Counted from the first letter of the stretch, positions 1 to 9,999 are shown. The stretch: DNA of 64,000 nt from Plumapathes pennacea (GCA_964036295.1 OZ038468.1:17610683-17674682), one strand, 5' to 3'. The notes: generated from the sequence alone by a model not told the origin. Made by a program: numbers and translations.

Positions 1-521
1 AGCAGTTGGCAGCAGTGTGTGCCATAAACGCGGTTGAGTTTTTCTTGGTCGTTCTATGGTACGTCCTCGATCCGCCTCACGTGATGGTAGAAGTAAAGAA
101 AAACGAGTACATTCAAATATCTTGCGCATCTCACAACAGCATCACTGGAATGATTTTCCAAGTCATAATACTGTGTTACTTTCTTCTGTTATCTGTCCTG
201 TGCACGTTTTACGCTTTCAAAGCCCGCACTCTGCCCGAGAGTTTCTCCGAAGCAAAATACATCGGTTTTTCGATGTACATTCTTTTGATCTCTTGGATTG
301 CATATCTTCCTGTCCGCTATTCCCTGGTAGGGTGGTACATGGTGGTGGTATCATATACCACTATGTTAGCCAGTTCTTATGGCTTGCTTATTTGCATGTT
401 TGTGCCAAAAGTATACGTGATCCTACGTCATCCCGAGCAGAACACGGAACAGGTTGTCAGAGCGGAACTACGCACAAACAGAATCGGTCCTGCCGTGAGT
501 TTGGAGAAGCCATCGACATAA
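1..521 (+). CDS. Class C GPCR, C-terminal part of seven-helix domain (copy 1, cut by window edge)
   Basis: The frame is open from base 1 to TAA at 519-521 and matches, almost residue for residue, the end of the complete paralogue at 6370-8991, from the intracellular loop through the last four transmembrane helices and the C-terminal tail. It contains the class C helix-7 motif PKVYVIL. The upstream ligand-binding domain lies outside the window, so whether the gene is intact cannot be judged. Substitutions relative to copy 2 are few and there is no frameshift. It is the leftmost visible member of a head-to-tail array of three. The role is inferred from the family: a G-protein-coupled receptor of the glutamate or calcium-sensing class in the plasma membrane. 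A downstream start (TTG at 6) is not real; the frame simply continues from the left. Confidence 0.88.
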   Translation, partial: QLAAVCAINAVEFFLVVLWYVLDPPHVMVEVKKNEYIQISCASHNSITGMIFQVIILCYFLLLSVLCTFYAFKARTLPESFSEAKYIGFSMYILLISWIAYLPVRYSLVGWYMVVVSYTTMLASSYGLLICMFVPKVYVILRHPEQNTEQVVRAELRTNRIGPAVSLEKPST

Positions 522-1657
522 ATGTATACAGCGATGGGACAGCCTTTTTGTGAGACTTTTTTGTTGAACTGAAGTTTTTTTTGATGATGGTAGCTGGATC
601 TCCAATAGATGATTGTATTGCAAACTGTAGATCAAGCCTCTTCTTTTCATGTAGTTTGGATCTTTCTTAGAAATATTCTGTAGGTTGTCCGGGAGCTGTG
701 ATCATCCGTGAGAGTAGTCTTTAGTCTTAAGTCTGCAGTTTTTCTTTTCTTTTTTAAAATCAAAATTAACCCTTTCACTCCAAAGAGTGATCAAGTTTAA
801 TTTTCTCCTTCAGTTTCGTCAGCACAAATATATCATACAGCAAGGAGAACTTGGCTTTTGATACCTTGCTCAGATGATAGCTGATTAAACTATCAAATCT
901 CACTGCATCACTTACACAATTTCCTCTTAAAAGGTTGGGAGAATCTGTATTTTGAGCTTGGGAGTGAAAGAGTTATGCGTGATTCTTCTGATTGACTGTG
1001 ATAATGGAGCTTAATCAAAGTTAGAATCAATACTGAGATGACTGTCTTTACACAGCTGTAGTCAAAACAAGCACGTGCAGTCTTTTTTTCGTTTTTTATT
1101 ATCCGTGAATTATTTTAAGAGACATTTTGACTTACACCATTTGTATTTTAGTCGGGGAGTCAAATAGATGGCTGTCTTAACACAGCTACGTCGGATAAAA
1201 CCTATAATGATAATATTACTTAAATTATAAAACTGAACTAGCAAATCAATGCACTGTACACTTACAATATACTAAGATCTGCATGTCTATATAGTACAAA
1301 GATCCAATTTTGCGTTGACTTTTTTGTAAGTTAAAACTTAAAATCATCACATGAAAAGGAAGTGGAGACCAGGAGAGAAAGAGAAATGCAGTTTGTGTCC
1401 GCTGATAAGGTGTTCACTTGTGCAGAAGTGGCGATTGAAGGTCCACTGACAGTCTGATTGTTTAAATTATTAAACGTGTTAGGCTGACGAGCCGAGTTTT
1501 TGTTTTCTCGTTTATTTCTGAATCTTATTATATTCTTTTTCGTTATTGTTGTCATTTTCAGGAATGCACTTGACAAGGAACTTTCTTAGTTTTCATATGA
1601 CTGTCCTAAGTTTCCTGTCCCGTGTGAGTTCCCGGTGATACTGCTTTGTCACGTAGT

Positions 1658-1760
1658 CTACCAGTTGCACTGAGAGCTCGGCACGCTTCCAGTAATAATA
1701 ATTTCGTTTAAAGCGTTTTTCACGCCGTGGCCCACCTCGCCCAGGGCGGAAAAGAATAGC
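1658..1760 (-). pseudogene. Orphan fragment of the COUP-TF-like receptor terminal exon (copy a)
   Basis: Read on the minus strand, this segment encodes [18 protein letters not shown] and then a diverged tail ending SSQCNW before TAG. That matches the end of the terminal exon of the intact nuclear receptor at 15336-15610 ([18 protein letters not shown], ending STQCNW). The fragment is in frame, without an internal stop, over about 34 codons. Homology stops abruptly just upstream of GLFF, inside the coding exon, so there is no splice acceptor, DNA-binding domain or rest of the ligand-binding domain. Homology does continue through the receptor's 3' flank. It is best read as a by-product of the GPCR segmental duplication. 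Confidence 0.8.
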
Positions 1761-1854
1761 CCTCGGCGAAGCGCCTCGTGAGTCCACAACATTTTGACCA
1801 TGTGATGACGTAAATCGTGATAAACGTGATTATTCGTGGTAAATCGTGATAAAC

Positions 1855-2460
1855 TAACATTTCAAAAGTCAGCTTAAAAAAATACTAGTTTGTCGACATC
1901 AGTCAACCTTAATTTGACACAGCACACGTGTTATCATGTACTCGTGATAAAATCGTATTAGCAAGTGCATCTAGCAATGACCTTGAATACAAGGATTAGA
2001 TTATAAATATCCTCTTTGCCACAGTGACAATTGTTTCGTTCACAATTTAAACATCTTAACTAGGAAACCGTCAAGATGTTAGTAACTTCGAACTGCCTTC
2101 GCCCCTCGGGACAAACAAACCGAATATTACATAAATCACTGCACCTGCCTTTAATAACCTGGATAAAATTCAACGGGAAGTAGTAGACGATTTGACACAG
2201 TTTTTCTTCAGAGTCGTCGTTGATGCTGTAATTATTGTGGACGGGAGAGAAATTTGTGGAACGTGCACCTACTGTCACTAAAACCGCGGGGCGCTCAAAA
2301 GACGGCTGATTACAATAGCTACCACAGTGCGCGGTAAGTGTCCTTTGCATTTTACTCAGAACCGACTTCTGATACCTCTGTGTGAGACATTTCTTTCTGT
2401 ACAAAAAAACCCTCAATTACTTTAACAAAATGACAGTTTTTAACAGCAGGATCTAATTCA
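1855..2460. repeat. Locus repeat block R1, copy 1
   Basis: This roughly 0.6-kb block recurs at 2705-3235, 4510-4850 (continuing at 5177-5250) and 10220-10880. All copies share the string GTCGTCGTTGATG or a close variant, followed by a TAATTATTGT stretch and GGGAGAGAAATT. The minus strand encodes a recurring peptide around NFSPVHNNYSINDDSE in three of the copies; in copy 4 the frame is broken after NFSPV. The block lies upstream of GPCR copies 2 and 3, so it may be old promoter-proximal sequence or an unclassified transposon remnant. No terminal repeats were found. Confidence 0.6.
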
Positions 2461-2704
2461 GAACACTCCATTTTAGACGGAGAACAAAAATCTGTGATAG
2501 AATGCAGTCAAACTATAATTTCCATTTTGTTAAGCGGCGAAACCGCATCATTTCTTTTTTTTTCTTTTTTTCTTTTTTTCTTTTTCTTTTTCTTTTTTTT
2601 TTTTTCGGTTCTGTGGTCTCGTATATTATGCGGCGACAAGCTGAGTTGGCTGAGTTGGTGCTAACAAACACAAGGCCATATTTGCTCTCAATGGAAGAGT
2701 AGTA

Positions 2705-3235
2705 TACTTAAAACTTGTCCACATCAGTCAACCCTATAAGTTGACACAGCACACGTTTAATCACGCACTCTCTTGATAAAATCCTATTAGTAAGTCTACA
2801 ATATGTTCCATAGCCTTCACCTAGTATTGACCTTGAATGTGAGGGGCAGATTTTCCTCTTTGCCACGGTGACATGTTTCGTTCACAATTTAAACATCTAA
2901 TTAACTAGGAAACTGTCAAAGATGTCAGTCACTTCGAACTGCCTTCGTGCTCAGGACGAACTAAACCGAATATAACTGAATAAATAAGTGCACCTGTCTA
3001 TATTTACCAGGATAAAATTTAACGGGAACTCAGTAAGCGCCGGCTTTGACTTTTTTCAGAGTCGTCGTTGATGCTGTAATTATTGTCGACGGGAGAGAAA
3101 TTTGGGGAACGTGCATCTACTGTCACTAAAACTGCGGGGCGCTCTATAGACGGCTCATTGTAATAGTCAGTAACTTCGAACTGCGTTCGCCCCTCGGGAC
3201 AAACAATACCGTTCTTAATCATGAATATTTAATCT
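2705..3235. repeat. Locus repeat block R1, copy 2
   Basis: This is a second copy of the 1855-2460 block, in direct orientation and about 0.85 kb away. It contains the ACATCAGTCAACC start, the GATAAAATCCTATTAG segment and the minus-strand peptide NFSPVDNNYSINDDSE. An internal segment (AGTAACTTCGAACTGC near 3169) repeats its own 5' portion, which shows a further small rearrangement. Confidence 0.55.
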
Positions 3236-3508
3236 TGGCTAACATCTCACAGCTCAGTTCAATTCGGTGTTATACTGAAAGCGTTCCCATTGATATCTAA
3301 CTCATAGAGCGAAATTGTATAAATAACTACCATTGATACACATTGTGAATTCTACGGAAAATAAAGCCATCTTCAGGGAAGCCTCCACACTTGTTTCGAG
3401 AGATGATTTCAGATTATCTCCGAGTTTCATAGTCTTCACTTGCACGGCACCGCTGAATACATGGGAAAGCAACTCTCATGTATCTAAAGATTGTTTTAAA
3501 GTTATTAA

Positions 3509-4040
3509 ACACGAGGGCGCACTATAAAAGGGCACTTCCCAGGGAAGCGCAGAGCCACTTGTCAATCAACAGTGACCGAGACAACAGCTCCTAATTAGTA
3601 AAAAGCCAAAATTTTCCAAATTTTGTCTTTCCTGGTACTTGAATACCACGCAAAACAAGATAATGTTGCCTCTCGAGTTTTCCATCACATAAACATTCAT
3701 TTTGAGTGCAATTTGAGTAAAATCCAAGAATAATCTTCAAAGCAAGAAATTAAATATTCTTGGTGCGCAGCTATGCGTCGCATGCACCGCGAAATTCAAA
3801 ATGTATTTTGGCAGCCAAAAGCAAAGTTTCTTTCAAATCCTTCCGTCCAGAACTCCACATTAAAGTTGCCCGCATGTGTTTACTTTTGGATATACTTTTA
3901 GCCGCCAAGCTGCAGAGAAATTTTGTTATGGGCAGTGCGACTTCTGAACGCTGCAGGCGCACGTGCTATTCAGCAAACATTATGCAAATGTGGTGTCGAA
4001 AGAGGCGGGGCCAACGGCCTTTTATAGCGCGCCTTCGTGT
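3509..4040. mobile_element. piggyBac-like MITE flanked by TTAA
   Basis: The ends form inverted repeats: ACACGAGGGCGCACTATAAA on the left, and ACACGAAGGCGCGCTATAAA when the right end is reverse-complemented. TTAA lies immediately outside both ends (3505-3508 and 4041-4044), the target duplication typical of piggyBac-type transposition. The related segment near 5690-5730 lacks the element and reads straight through at the corresponding place (TCAA), which gives an empty site. The 532-bp element has only short ORFs and no transposase, so it is non-autonomous. Confidence 0.75.
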
Positions 4041-4509
4041 TTAAAATATGTTTCGAAATGGTTATATGAAATTTTCAGTTCGTGAACTTATAAATAATAA
4101 ATAAATTTTATAACAGATACAACAGCTGGATAGAGCACCCAATATCACAGTGTAAGAAACCTGATATGCAAAGAGGTATTTGTTAAAGTGCCTATACCAG
4201 AAAAAAGTAACACTGTTAAAATCGATTCTACGTCAGGTATATAGTTGACTAGTAGAATATTCCTTGGTTTGAATGCAGCTCCTATGAGTTATGAAGGTTT
4301 TAGTTTCGAATATGCTAAAGACATGACGTCTACTCAGGAATAATTTATTATACAAAAACTTGCTGGTACAGATAAATGACATTTTAAACGCATCCCTGTT
4401 TTGTTTAAAACTTGTACAAATAATTTTACCAAATATTTTGTTTGACTCCGATCAAAACAGTTTTAATTGCAAGGAGAAAGAAATGATACCAAATACCTGG
4501 GTATATAGA

Positions 4510-5250
4510 CGTCACGTCATTAGCATATTCTTTATTCACCTGGAGAAAGTTCAACGGGAAGTAGCAGCCGATTTGACTCAGCATTTTTTTCTTTTCAGAG
4601 TCGTCTTTGATGCTGTAATTATTGTGGACGGGAGAGAAATTTTTTGAACGTGCATCTACTGTCACTAAAACGGCGGGGCGTTCTACAGAAGGCTGATTGC
4701 AATAGCTATCTATATCACAGCGCGGTAAGTGGTCCTTTGCATTTTACTCAGAACCGACTTATGATACCTCTGTGTGAGACACTTTTTTCTGTACAAAAAA
4801 ACGTTAATTTCTTCAACAAAATGGCAGTAACAGCAGGATCTATTTAGAATACAGTCAACTCTCTCTAAGTGGACACCTCTTCTAAAGCGGACACCTCTCT
4901 AAGGCGGACAGCATACAGATTTGGTCCTTGCTGATTTTCACTTGTTTCTCTGTAACTGAACTCTCTCTAAGGCGGACAGCATACAGATTTGGTCCTTGCC
5001 GATTTTCACTTGTTTCTCTGTAACTGAACTCTCTCTAAGGCGGACAGCATGCAGATTTGGTCCTTGCCAATTTTCATTTGTTTCTCTGTAACTGACCTCT
5101 CTCTAAGGCAGACACCTCTCTAAGGCGGACACAAAATCTAGTCCCGAAGGTGTCCACCTGAGAGAGAGTTCTTCTGTACTTCATTTTAGACGGAGTACAA
5201 AAATCCGTGAAAATGCAGCTAAACAGTAATTTCCTTTTTGCTTAGCGTCG
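4510..5250. repeat. Locus repeat block R1, copy 3, interrupted by a MITE
   Basis: The block resumes on either side of the element at 4852-5176. Its left part carries the minus-strand peptide NFSPVHNNYSIKDDSE, and its right part matches the CATTTTAGACGGAG segment seen at 2472 and 10811. It sits about 1.1 kb upstream of GPCR copy 2. Confidence 0.55.
4852..5176. mobile_element. Tc1/mariner-pogo type MITE with TA target duplication
   Basis: The left end is CAGTCAACTCTCTCTAAGTG. The right end, reverse-complemented, is CAGAAGAACTCTCTCTCAGG, and both run on into a TGGACACCT segment. TA lies outside each end (4850-4851 and 5177-5178). CAG starts and 'GGACACCTCT' ends are typical of pogo/Tigger-type elements (family knowledge). 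The interior holds three tandem copies of a 68-bp unit (starting near 4903, 4971 and 5039) containing GGCGGACAGCAT. R1 copies at 2450-2480 and 10800-10820 show the uninterrupted site. It has no transposase. Confidence 0.78.
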
Positions 5251-6310
5251 AAGCCGTTACATCGATCAAATTTGATTCACGCTTGTTAACGAATGACTCT
5301 CGACCGATTAGAAACACTTCTGTACTTGTTGCCTATGTGCAACAGAAAATTATACGCACGCTGAAAATTATTCGATATCTGAGAAGAATAAGCAAAACAT
5401 TTCCGTGTTCTATTCATGAATATTTAATCTTGGCTAACATCTCACAGCTCAGTTCAATTTGGTGTTGTACTAAAAGCGTTCCCATTGATATCTAACTCAT
5501 ATAGCGAAATTGTATAGATAACTACCATTGATACACATTGTGAATTCTACAGAAAATAAAGGTCATCTTCAGAGAAGCCTTAACACCTCTTTCGTGAAAT
5601 GATTTCAGATCAGCTCCGGGTTTCATAATCTTCACTTCAACGGCACCGCTGAATACATGCGAAAGCAACTCAGATTTGATCTCAAGATTGTTTTAAAGTT
5701 CTATCAAAACATGTTTCGAAACGATTATATAAAATATTCAGTGAACTTATGAGTAATAAATACGTAATAGATACAGCAGCTAGATAGAGCACTAGACCAC
5801 CCAGAGAGTGAGAAATGTTATCATAGTGTAAGAAACCTGATATATATGCAAAAAGCTATTTGTTATGAAACAAGTTATGATAAATTTGAAATTTAACCCG
5901 AAAGTGAATTAGAATTCTGATCATTTCGACCATTAAAGTTTCAGCATATGACAGGGCTACATTTTGATAATAGTAGTAAGCATCCAATCATTCTCAAGCT
6001 TTTCCTCCATTAAAGAAATCCTACTGAGCGCTTTTGGTCGAAAGACATTTATCTAATGAGCAGAAACCACTTGAGAAAAAAAGTCCAACTGGTAATTACT
6101 GAATGAAAATCAAATCAAACGGTTTATACTTCGATCAGATATGTCAAAACAACATGAAAACGAGTCCAGCTTTAAGAGTGCGACTGTACGCATGCCAACG
6201 CTGCAATTCCATTTCACAGAAAACAAGGTAACGCGTTCACTTTTAGTTGGTCAACAGTTAATATCAGTGAAGCGAATCCAAACCTATTCAACAGATCCCT
6301 TTAATTTTTC

Positions 6311-6317
6311 TCTGTAG
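6311..6317 (+). promoter_or_regulatory. Putative 3' splice site of a 5' UTR intron, GPCR copy 2
   Basis: A pyrimidine-rich run ending in CTGTAG lies 52 bp upstream of the ATG at 6370. The same arrangement (CTTTATAG ending at 11710) stands 60 bp upstream of the ATG of copy 3. This suggests the intronless coding region is preceded by a spliced leader exon. It is inferred from sequence alone. Confidence 0.4.
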
Positions 6318-6369
6318 AAAAAACGTGAAATTTGTCCGCAAGCAAACCCACCCCTTTGGGCGGTTTGAA

Positions 6370-8991
6370 ATGGGGTTACATCTCCTCTTCCTGGCATGGC
6401 TCTCTTGCTGTGAACACGTAACAGTCGCTCCTCAGATACACGGTCGAGTTTACAAACCAGGTAAAGTCGTGCTTGGAAACCTTCTGTCTCTTCACGAAGA
6501 CGAGGAATGCAAGAAAAGTTACATCCCTGGCTTGGGTCGCCTGCAGGCCACCATCTTCTCAATAGAGCGAATTAACAATAATCAAACACTATTGCCGAAC
6601 ATCACGTTGGGGTACGACATCCGCAATTATTGCGACAGCAGAGCTCTCGCAATGGCAAACACATTTGATTTTGCAACGAATGACAATCTGCTTAACCAAA
6701 CTCGTCCACTATCCCTATACGACTCGAAGCCTTCAAACGCTTGTCTCCAATGTGCTCAATCAACGAAGAACACTACTACTCCAATTGTCGCCATTGTTGG
6801 TCCCTATGGGTCGAGGAATTCTCTACAAGTAGCAGGGTTGTTACAGGTGGTCGATATGGCTGCGATAAGTCCTTCGGCTACAAGCGAGGAATTGAGTCAG
6901 CCGTTCTATAAAAAGTTTTACAGGACAGTACCTCACGATGGGTATCAAGCTAAAGCGATGGCAAGTCTTATCGAGCTGTTCAACTGGACGTACGTGGCCG
7001 CAATAGCTGTAGAAGACTCGTACGGTTTGTACGGAATACGCGCTCTTGAGAGGGAATCTTTGGAGAGACAGACGTTCTGTATTGCTTTCGCTGAGTACCT
7101 TCCACCGTCCGGATATGAAAAGCAACTAAATCTAACAATAGCTAAACTAAAGCGTTCAAACATCACAGTCGTGCTGTTGTGGGTTCGTGATATTCTTTGG
7201 GTTCACTTAATTAAGGAGGCAAAGCGGCAGAACTTGCAAGGACGCGTTTGGTTGATGAGCGATTCTCTAGCGACCAAAACACCCGCGTTCCTCGGGTCAG
7301 ATCTCGATGGCGTCTACCTTGGAACCGAACCCCGTCGTCACTATGATCATGAATTCGATAGCTATTTGAAAAGGCTGACTCCAAAAGAGAGTGTACAAAT
7401 CGGGAACGATTGGTGGGATAGTCTTTGGATTGAGGAATATAACTGTTCTGCGAAACCTAACTCCAGCCTTGTGAGAAATTGTCCAGAAAATCTCACAGTG
7501 ACGGAGAATACTTTCCAAAAAATGCAGGATGGTTTTATCCCGTACCACATAGACGCCATCTATGCCGTGGCCCACGCATTGGATAAGATTTTTAAGTGCG
7601 CGGCCGGAGATGGACTGTCAGACAGTGGACAGTGTCCACAGACAGAGCCTTTCGTGAAACCAAAAGACGTCCTTACATATCTCCGCAACGTTAGTTTTAG
7701 AGGTTTAACAGGACAGATCGAGTTCGATAAATGCGGAGATTCCAAAGAAGCGTCGTACGACATCATCGCGTTCCAAAGGAGTAGCAACGTGGATTCTAAT
7801 TATACCAAGGTCACCCTAGGCACGTGGGACCCAGAAAGTTTGCTTGAAATCAATGCCAGCGTCATCAAATGGAACAGTGCGTCCACGAAAATAAGACCCG
7901 GCGATGAGACAGCGGCAGTTCCCAAATCCGTCTGTTGTGACCTCTGTCCTCCGGGCACGAAACAGACCGAGACGATCGCGTGTTGCTGGGAGTGTGTAGA
8001 ATGTCCCGACGGAACGTTCTCCCCTTCTGCTGGATCAAGTAACTGTTTTTATTGTGCAAAGTCCCAAAAATCCAACCAGAACAGAAGCGCATGCGTCGAC
8101 CTGCCTGTGGATGCCCTAAAATGGTCTGACGTGACAGCCATCATTTTGGTTACCATGACAGCATTTGGGCTTGTATTTACCGTTTTCGTTTCCGTGGTCT
8201 TCGCTGTCCATTGCCAAACACCGTTCGTGAAGGCCTCTAACCGCGAGTTGAGTTTTTTCCTCCTTTTTGAGATTCTTGTTTCCTTTGTTTTGTCTTTGGT
8301 GTTGATTCCCCAGCCGACAAATGTCACGTGCTTCATTATTGAGCCGTGGCGCTACATTACGCACACCACAGCAGTCTCCATTTTGCTCCTGAAAACTGTA
8401 CAACTGCTGAGGGCGTTTCAAGTCACCGCCATCGCAAAGTGGATCAAAAGTTTTTGCACTAACTACAAAAAGCAGTTGGCAGCAGTGTGTGCCATAAACG
8501 CGGTTGAGTTTTTCTTGGTCGTTCTATGGTACGTCCTCGATCCGCCTCACGTAACGGTAGAAGTAAAGAAAAACGAATACATTCAAATATCTTGCGCATC
8601 TCACAACAGCATCATTGGAATGATTTTCCAAGTCATAATACTATGTTACTTTCTTCTGTTGTCTGTCCTGTGCACGTTTTACGCTTTCAAAGCCCGTACT
8701 CTGCCCGAGAATTTCTCCGAAGCAAAATACATCGGTTTTTCGATGTACATTCTTTTGATCTCTTGGATTACATATCTTCCTGTCCGCTATTCCCTGGTAG
8801 GGTGGTACATGGAGGTGGTATCATATACTACTATGTTAGTCAGTTCGTACGGCTTCCTTGTTTGCATGTTTGTGCCAAAAGTATACGTGATCCTACGTCA
8901 TCCCGAGCAGAACACGATACAGTTTGTCAGAGCGGAACTGCGCACAAACGCAATTGGTCCTGCCGTGAGTTTGGAGAAGTCATCGACATAA
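6370..8991 (+). CDS. Class C GPCR (metabotropic glutamate / calcium-sensing receptor-like), copy 2
   Basis: A single uninterrupted exon encodes 873 residues. The first ATG in frame (6370) begins a signal peptide, MGLHLLFLAWLSCC; the open frame reaches back to 6325, but only from a GTG. Domains in order: Venus-flytrap ligand-binding region about 30-490, with mGluR-like signatures GPYGSRNSLQVAGLL, SPSATSEEL and FNWTYV; cysteine-rich linker about 520-577, with ten cysteines around CCWECVECPDG; seven-helix domain about 588-845, ending CMFVPKVYVIL. Residues that in mGluRs contact the amino-acid backbone (Ser in GSRNS, Thr in SATS, Tyr in DSYG, Asp in MSDS) appear kept, so an amino-acid ligand is plausible; this is inference. 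Many N-glycosylation sequons are present. Expected location is the plasma membrane with G-protein signalling. Length fits the family (about 850-1,100). Confidence 0.93.
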   Translation: MGLHLLFLAWLSCCEHVTVAPQIHGRVYKPGKVVLGNLLSLHEDEECKKSYIPGLGRLQATIFSIERINNNQTLLPNITLGYDIRNYCDSRALAMANTFDFATNDNLLNQTRPLSLYDSKPSNACLQCAQSTKNTTTPIVAIVGPYGSRNSLQVAGLLQVVDMAAISPSATSEELSQPFYKKFYRTVPHDGYQAKAMASLIELFNWTYVAAIAVEDSYGLYGIRALERESLERQTFCIAFAEYLPPSGYEKQLNLTIAKLKRSNITVVLLWVRDILWVHLIKEAKRQNLQGRVWLMSDSLATKTPAFLGSDLDGVYLGTEPRRHYDHEFDSYLKRLTPKESVQIGNDWWDSLWIEEYNCSAKPNSSLVRNCPENLTVTENTFQKMQDGFIPYHIDAIYAVAHALDKIFKCAAGDGLSDSGQCPQTEPFVKPKDVLTYLRNVSFRGLTGQIEFDKCGDSKEASYDIIAFQRSSNVDSNYTKVTLGTWDPESLLEINASVIKWNSASTKIRPGDETAAVPKSVCCDLCPPGTKQTETIACCWECVECPDGTFSPSAGSSNCFYCAKSQKSNQNRSACVDLPVDALKWSDVTAIILVTMTAFGLVFTVFVSVVFAVHCQTPFVKASNRELSFFLLFEILVSFVLSLVLIPQPTNVTCFIIEPWRYITHTTAVSILLLKTVQLLRAFQVTAIAKWIKSFCTNYKKQLAAVCAINAVEFFLVVLWYVLDPPHVTVEVKKNEYIQISCASHNSIIGMIFQVIILCYFLLLSVLCTFYAFKARTLPENFSEAKYIGFSMYILLISWITYLPVRYSLVGWYMEVVSYTTMLVSSYGFLVCMFVPKVYVILRHPEQNTIQFVRAELRTNAIGPAVSLEKSST

Positions 8992-9264
8992 ATGTATCCG
9001 GCGATGGGACAGCCATTTTGTGAGACTTTTTTTGTTGAACAGAAGCTTTTTTTGCTGATGGTAGCTGGATCTCCAACAGATGATTGTATTGCAAACTGAA
9101 GATCGAGTCTTTTCTTTTCATGTAGTTTGGATATATATCTTAGATTGTTCTGTATAGGTTTGCCGGGAGTTGTGATCATCCAGGTGACAGCAGTGTTCAA
9201 TCTGCAGTTTTTCTTTCCTTTTTATTAGGTGTGACTTTTCTCACTGTAAATATGGAGCTTAATC

Positions 9265-9270
9265 AATAAA
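9265..9270 (+). terminator. Poly(A) signal AATAAA of GPCR copy 2
   Basis: A canonical AATAAA lies 274 bp after the stop of copy 2. In the flank of copy 1 the same neighbourhood is short by about 25 bp and reads AATCAAAG, so the hexamer is missing. In copy 3 (near 14620) the equivalent reads AATTAAAAG. The role is inferred from motif and position. Confidence 0.45.
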
Positions 9271-9999
9271 ATGTTCGACTCATGTAGCAAATTGGAATCA
9301 ATACGGAGATGGCTGTCTTTACACAGCTGTCAGTCAAGCGTGTGCGGTTTTTTTTTTCTTTTTTTTTTTTTTCCTTTTTTTGCCGTGAATTAATTTAAGA
9401 GACAGTTTGACTCACATCATTTGTATCATTTTTAGTCGGGGAGTCAAGTAGATAGCTGTCTTGGCACAGTTGTGTCGGATAAAACCTGTAATGGCAATAT
9501 TACTTAATATGTGATTACAATAAAACTATAAAACTGAACTAGCAAATCAATGCACTGTACACTTACAATATACTAAGATCTGCATGTCTATATAGTACAA
9601 AGATCCAATTTTGCGTTGACTTTTGTAAGTTAAGACTTTAAAATCATCACATGAAAACGAAGTGGAGACCAGGAGAGAAAGAGAAATGGGATCATTCCCG
9701 TTTTCTGGGAATCGAGACTTGAGAAATGCAGTTTGTGTCCGCTGATAAGGTGTTCACTTGTGCAGAAGTGGCGATTGAAGGTCCACTGGCAGTCTGATTG
9801 TTTCGTTATTATAGATTATTGTTAGGCTGACGAGCTGGGTTTTTGTTTTCTCGTTTATTTCTGAATCTTATTAACTCTTTTTGCGTTATTGTTGTTATTT
9901 TCAGGAATGCACTTGACAAGGAACTTTCTTAGTTTCATATGACTGTCCTAAGTTTCCTGTCCCGTGTGAGTTCTCGGTGATATTGCTTCGTCACGTAGT

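Larger units (their letters stand above)
522..6369. other. Intergenic spacer between GPCR copies 1 and 2, built of duplicated blocks
   Basis: No intact gene was seen. The first 1.9 kb is the duplicated 3' flank of the GPCR and aligns by eye to 8992-10900, including a nuclear-receptor exon fragment at 1658-1760. A block of about 0.6 kb occurs at 1855-2460, again at 2705-3235 and again at 4510-4850 plus 5177-5250. A segment at 3225-3500 recurs at 5410-5700. Two MITEs lie at 3509-4040 and 4852-5176. The last 350 bp resembles the sequence upstream of copy 3 and should hold its promoter and 5' UTR. A pyrimidine-rich stretch sits at 2540-2608. Confidence 0.7.

Noticed and set aside
3760..4044. 94-residue ORF between GPCR copies
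   Set aside because: Lies inside the TTAA-flanked MITE, has no homology and is mirrored by an antisense ORF.
6325..6369. Longer GPCR copy 2 start (15 extra residues)
   Set aside because: The extension begins at GTG, not ATG, follows a likely splice acceptor and has no counterpart in copy 3; ATG at 6370 starts a signal peptide.
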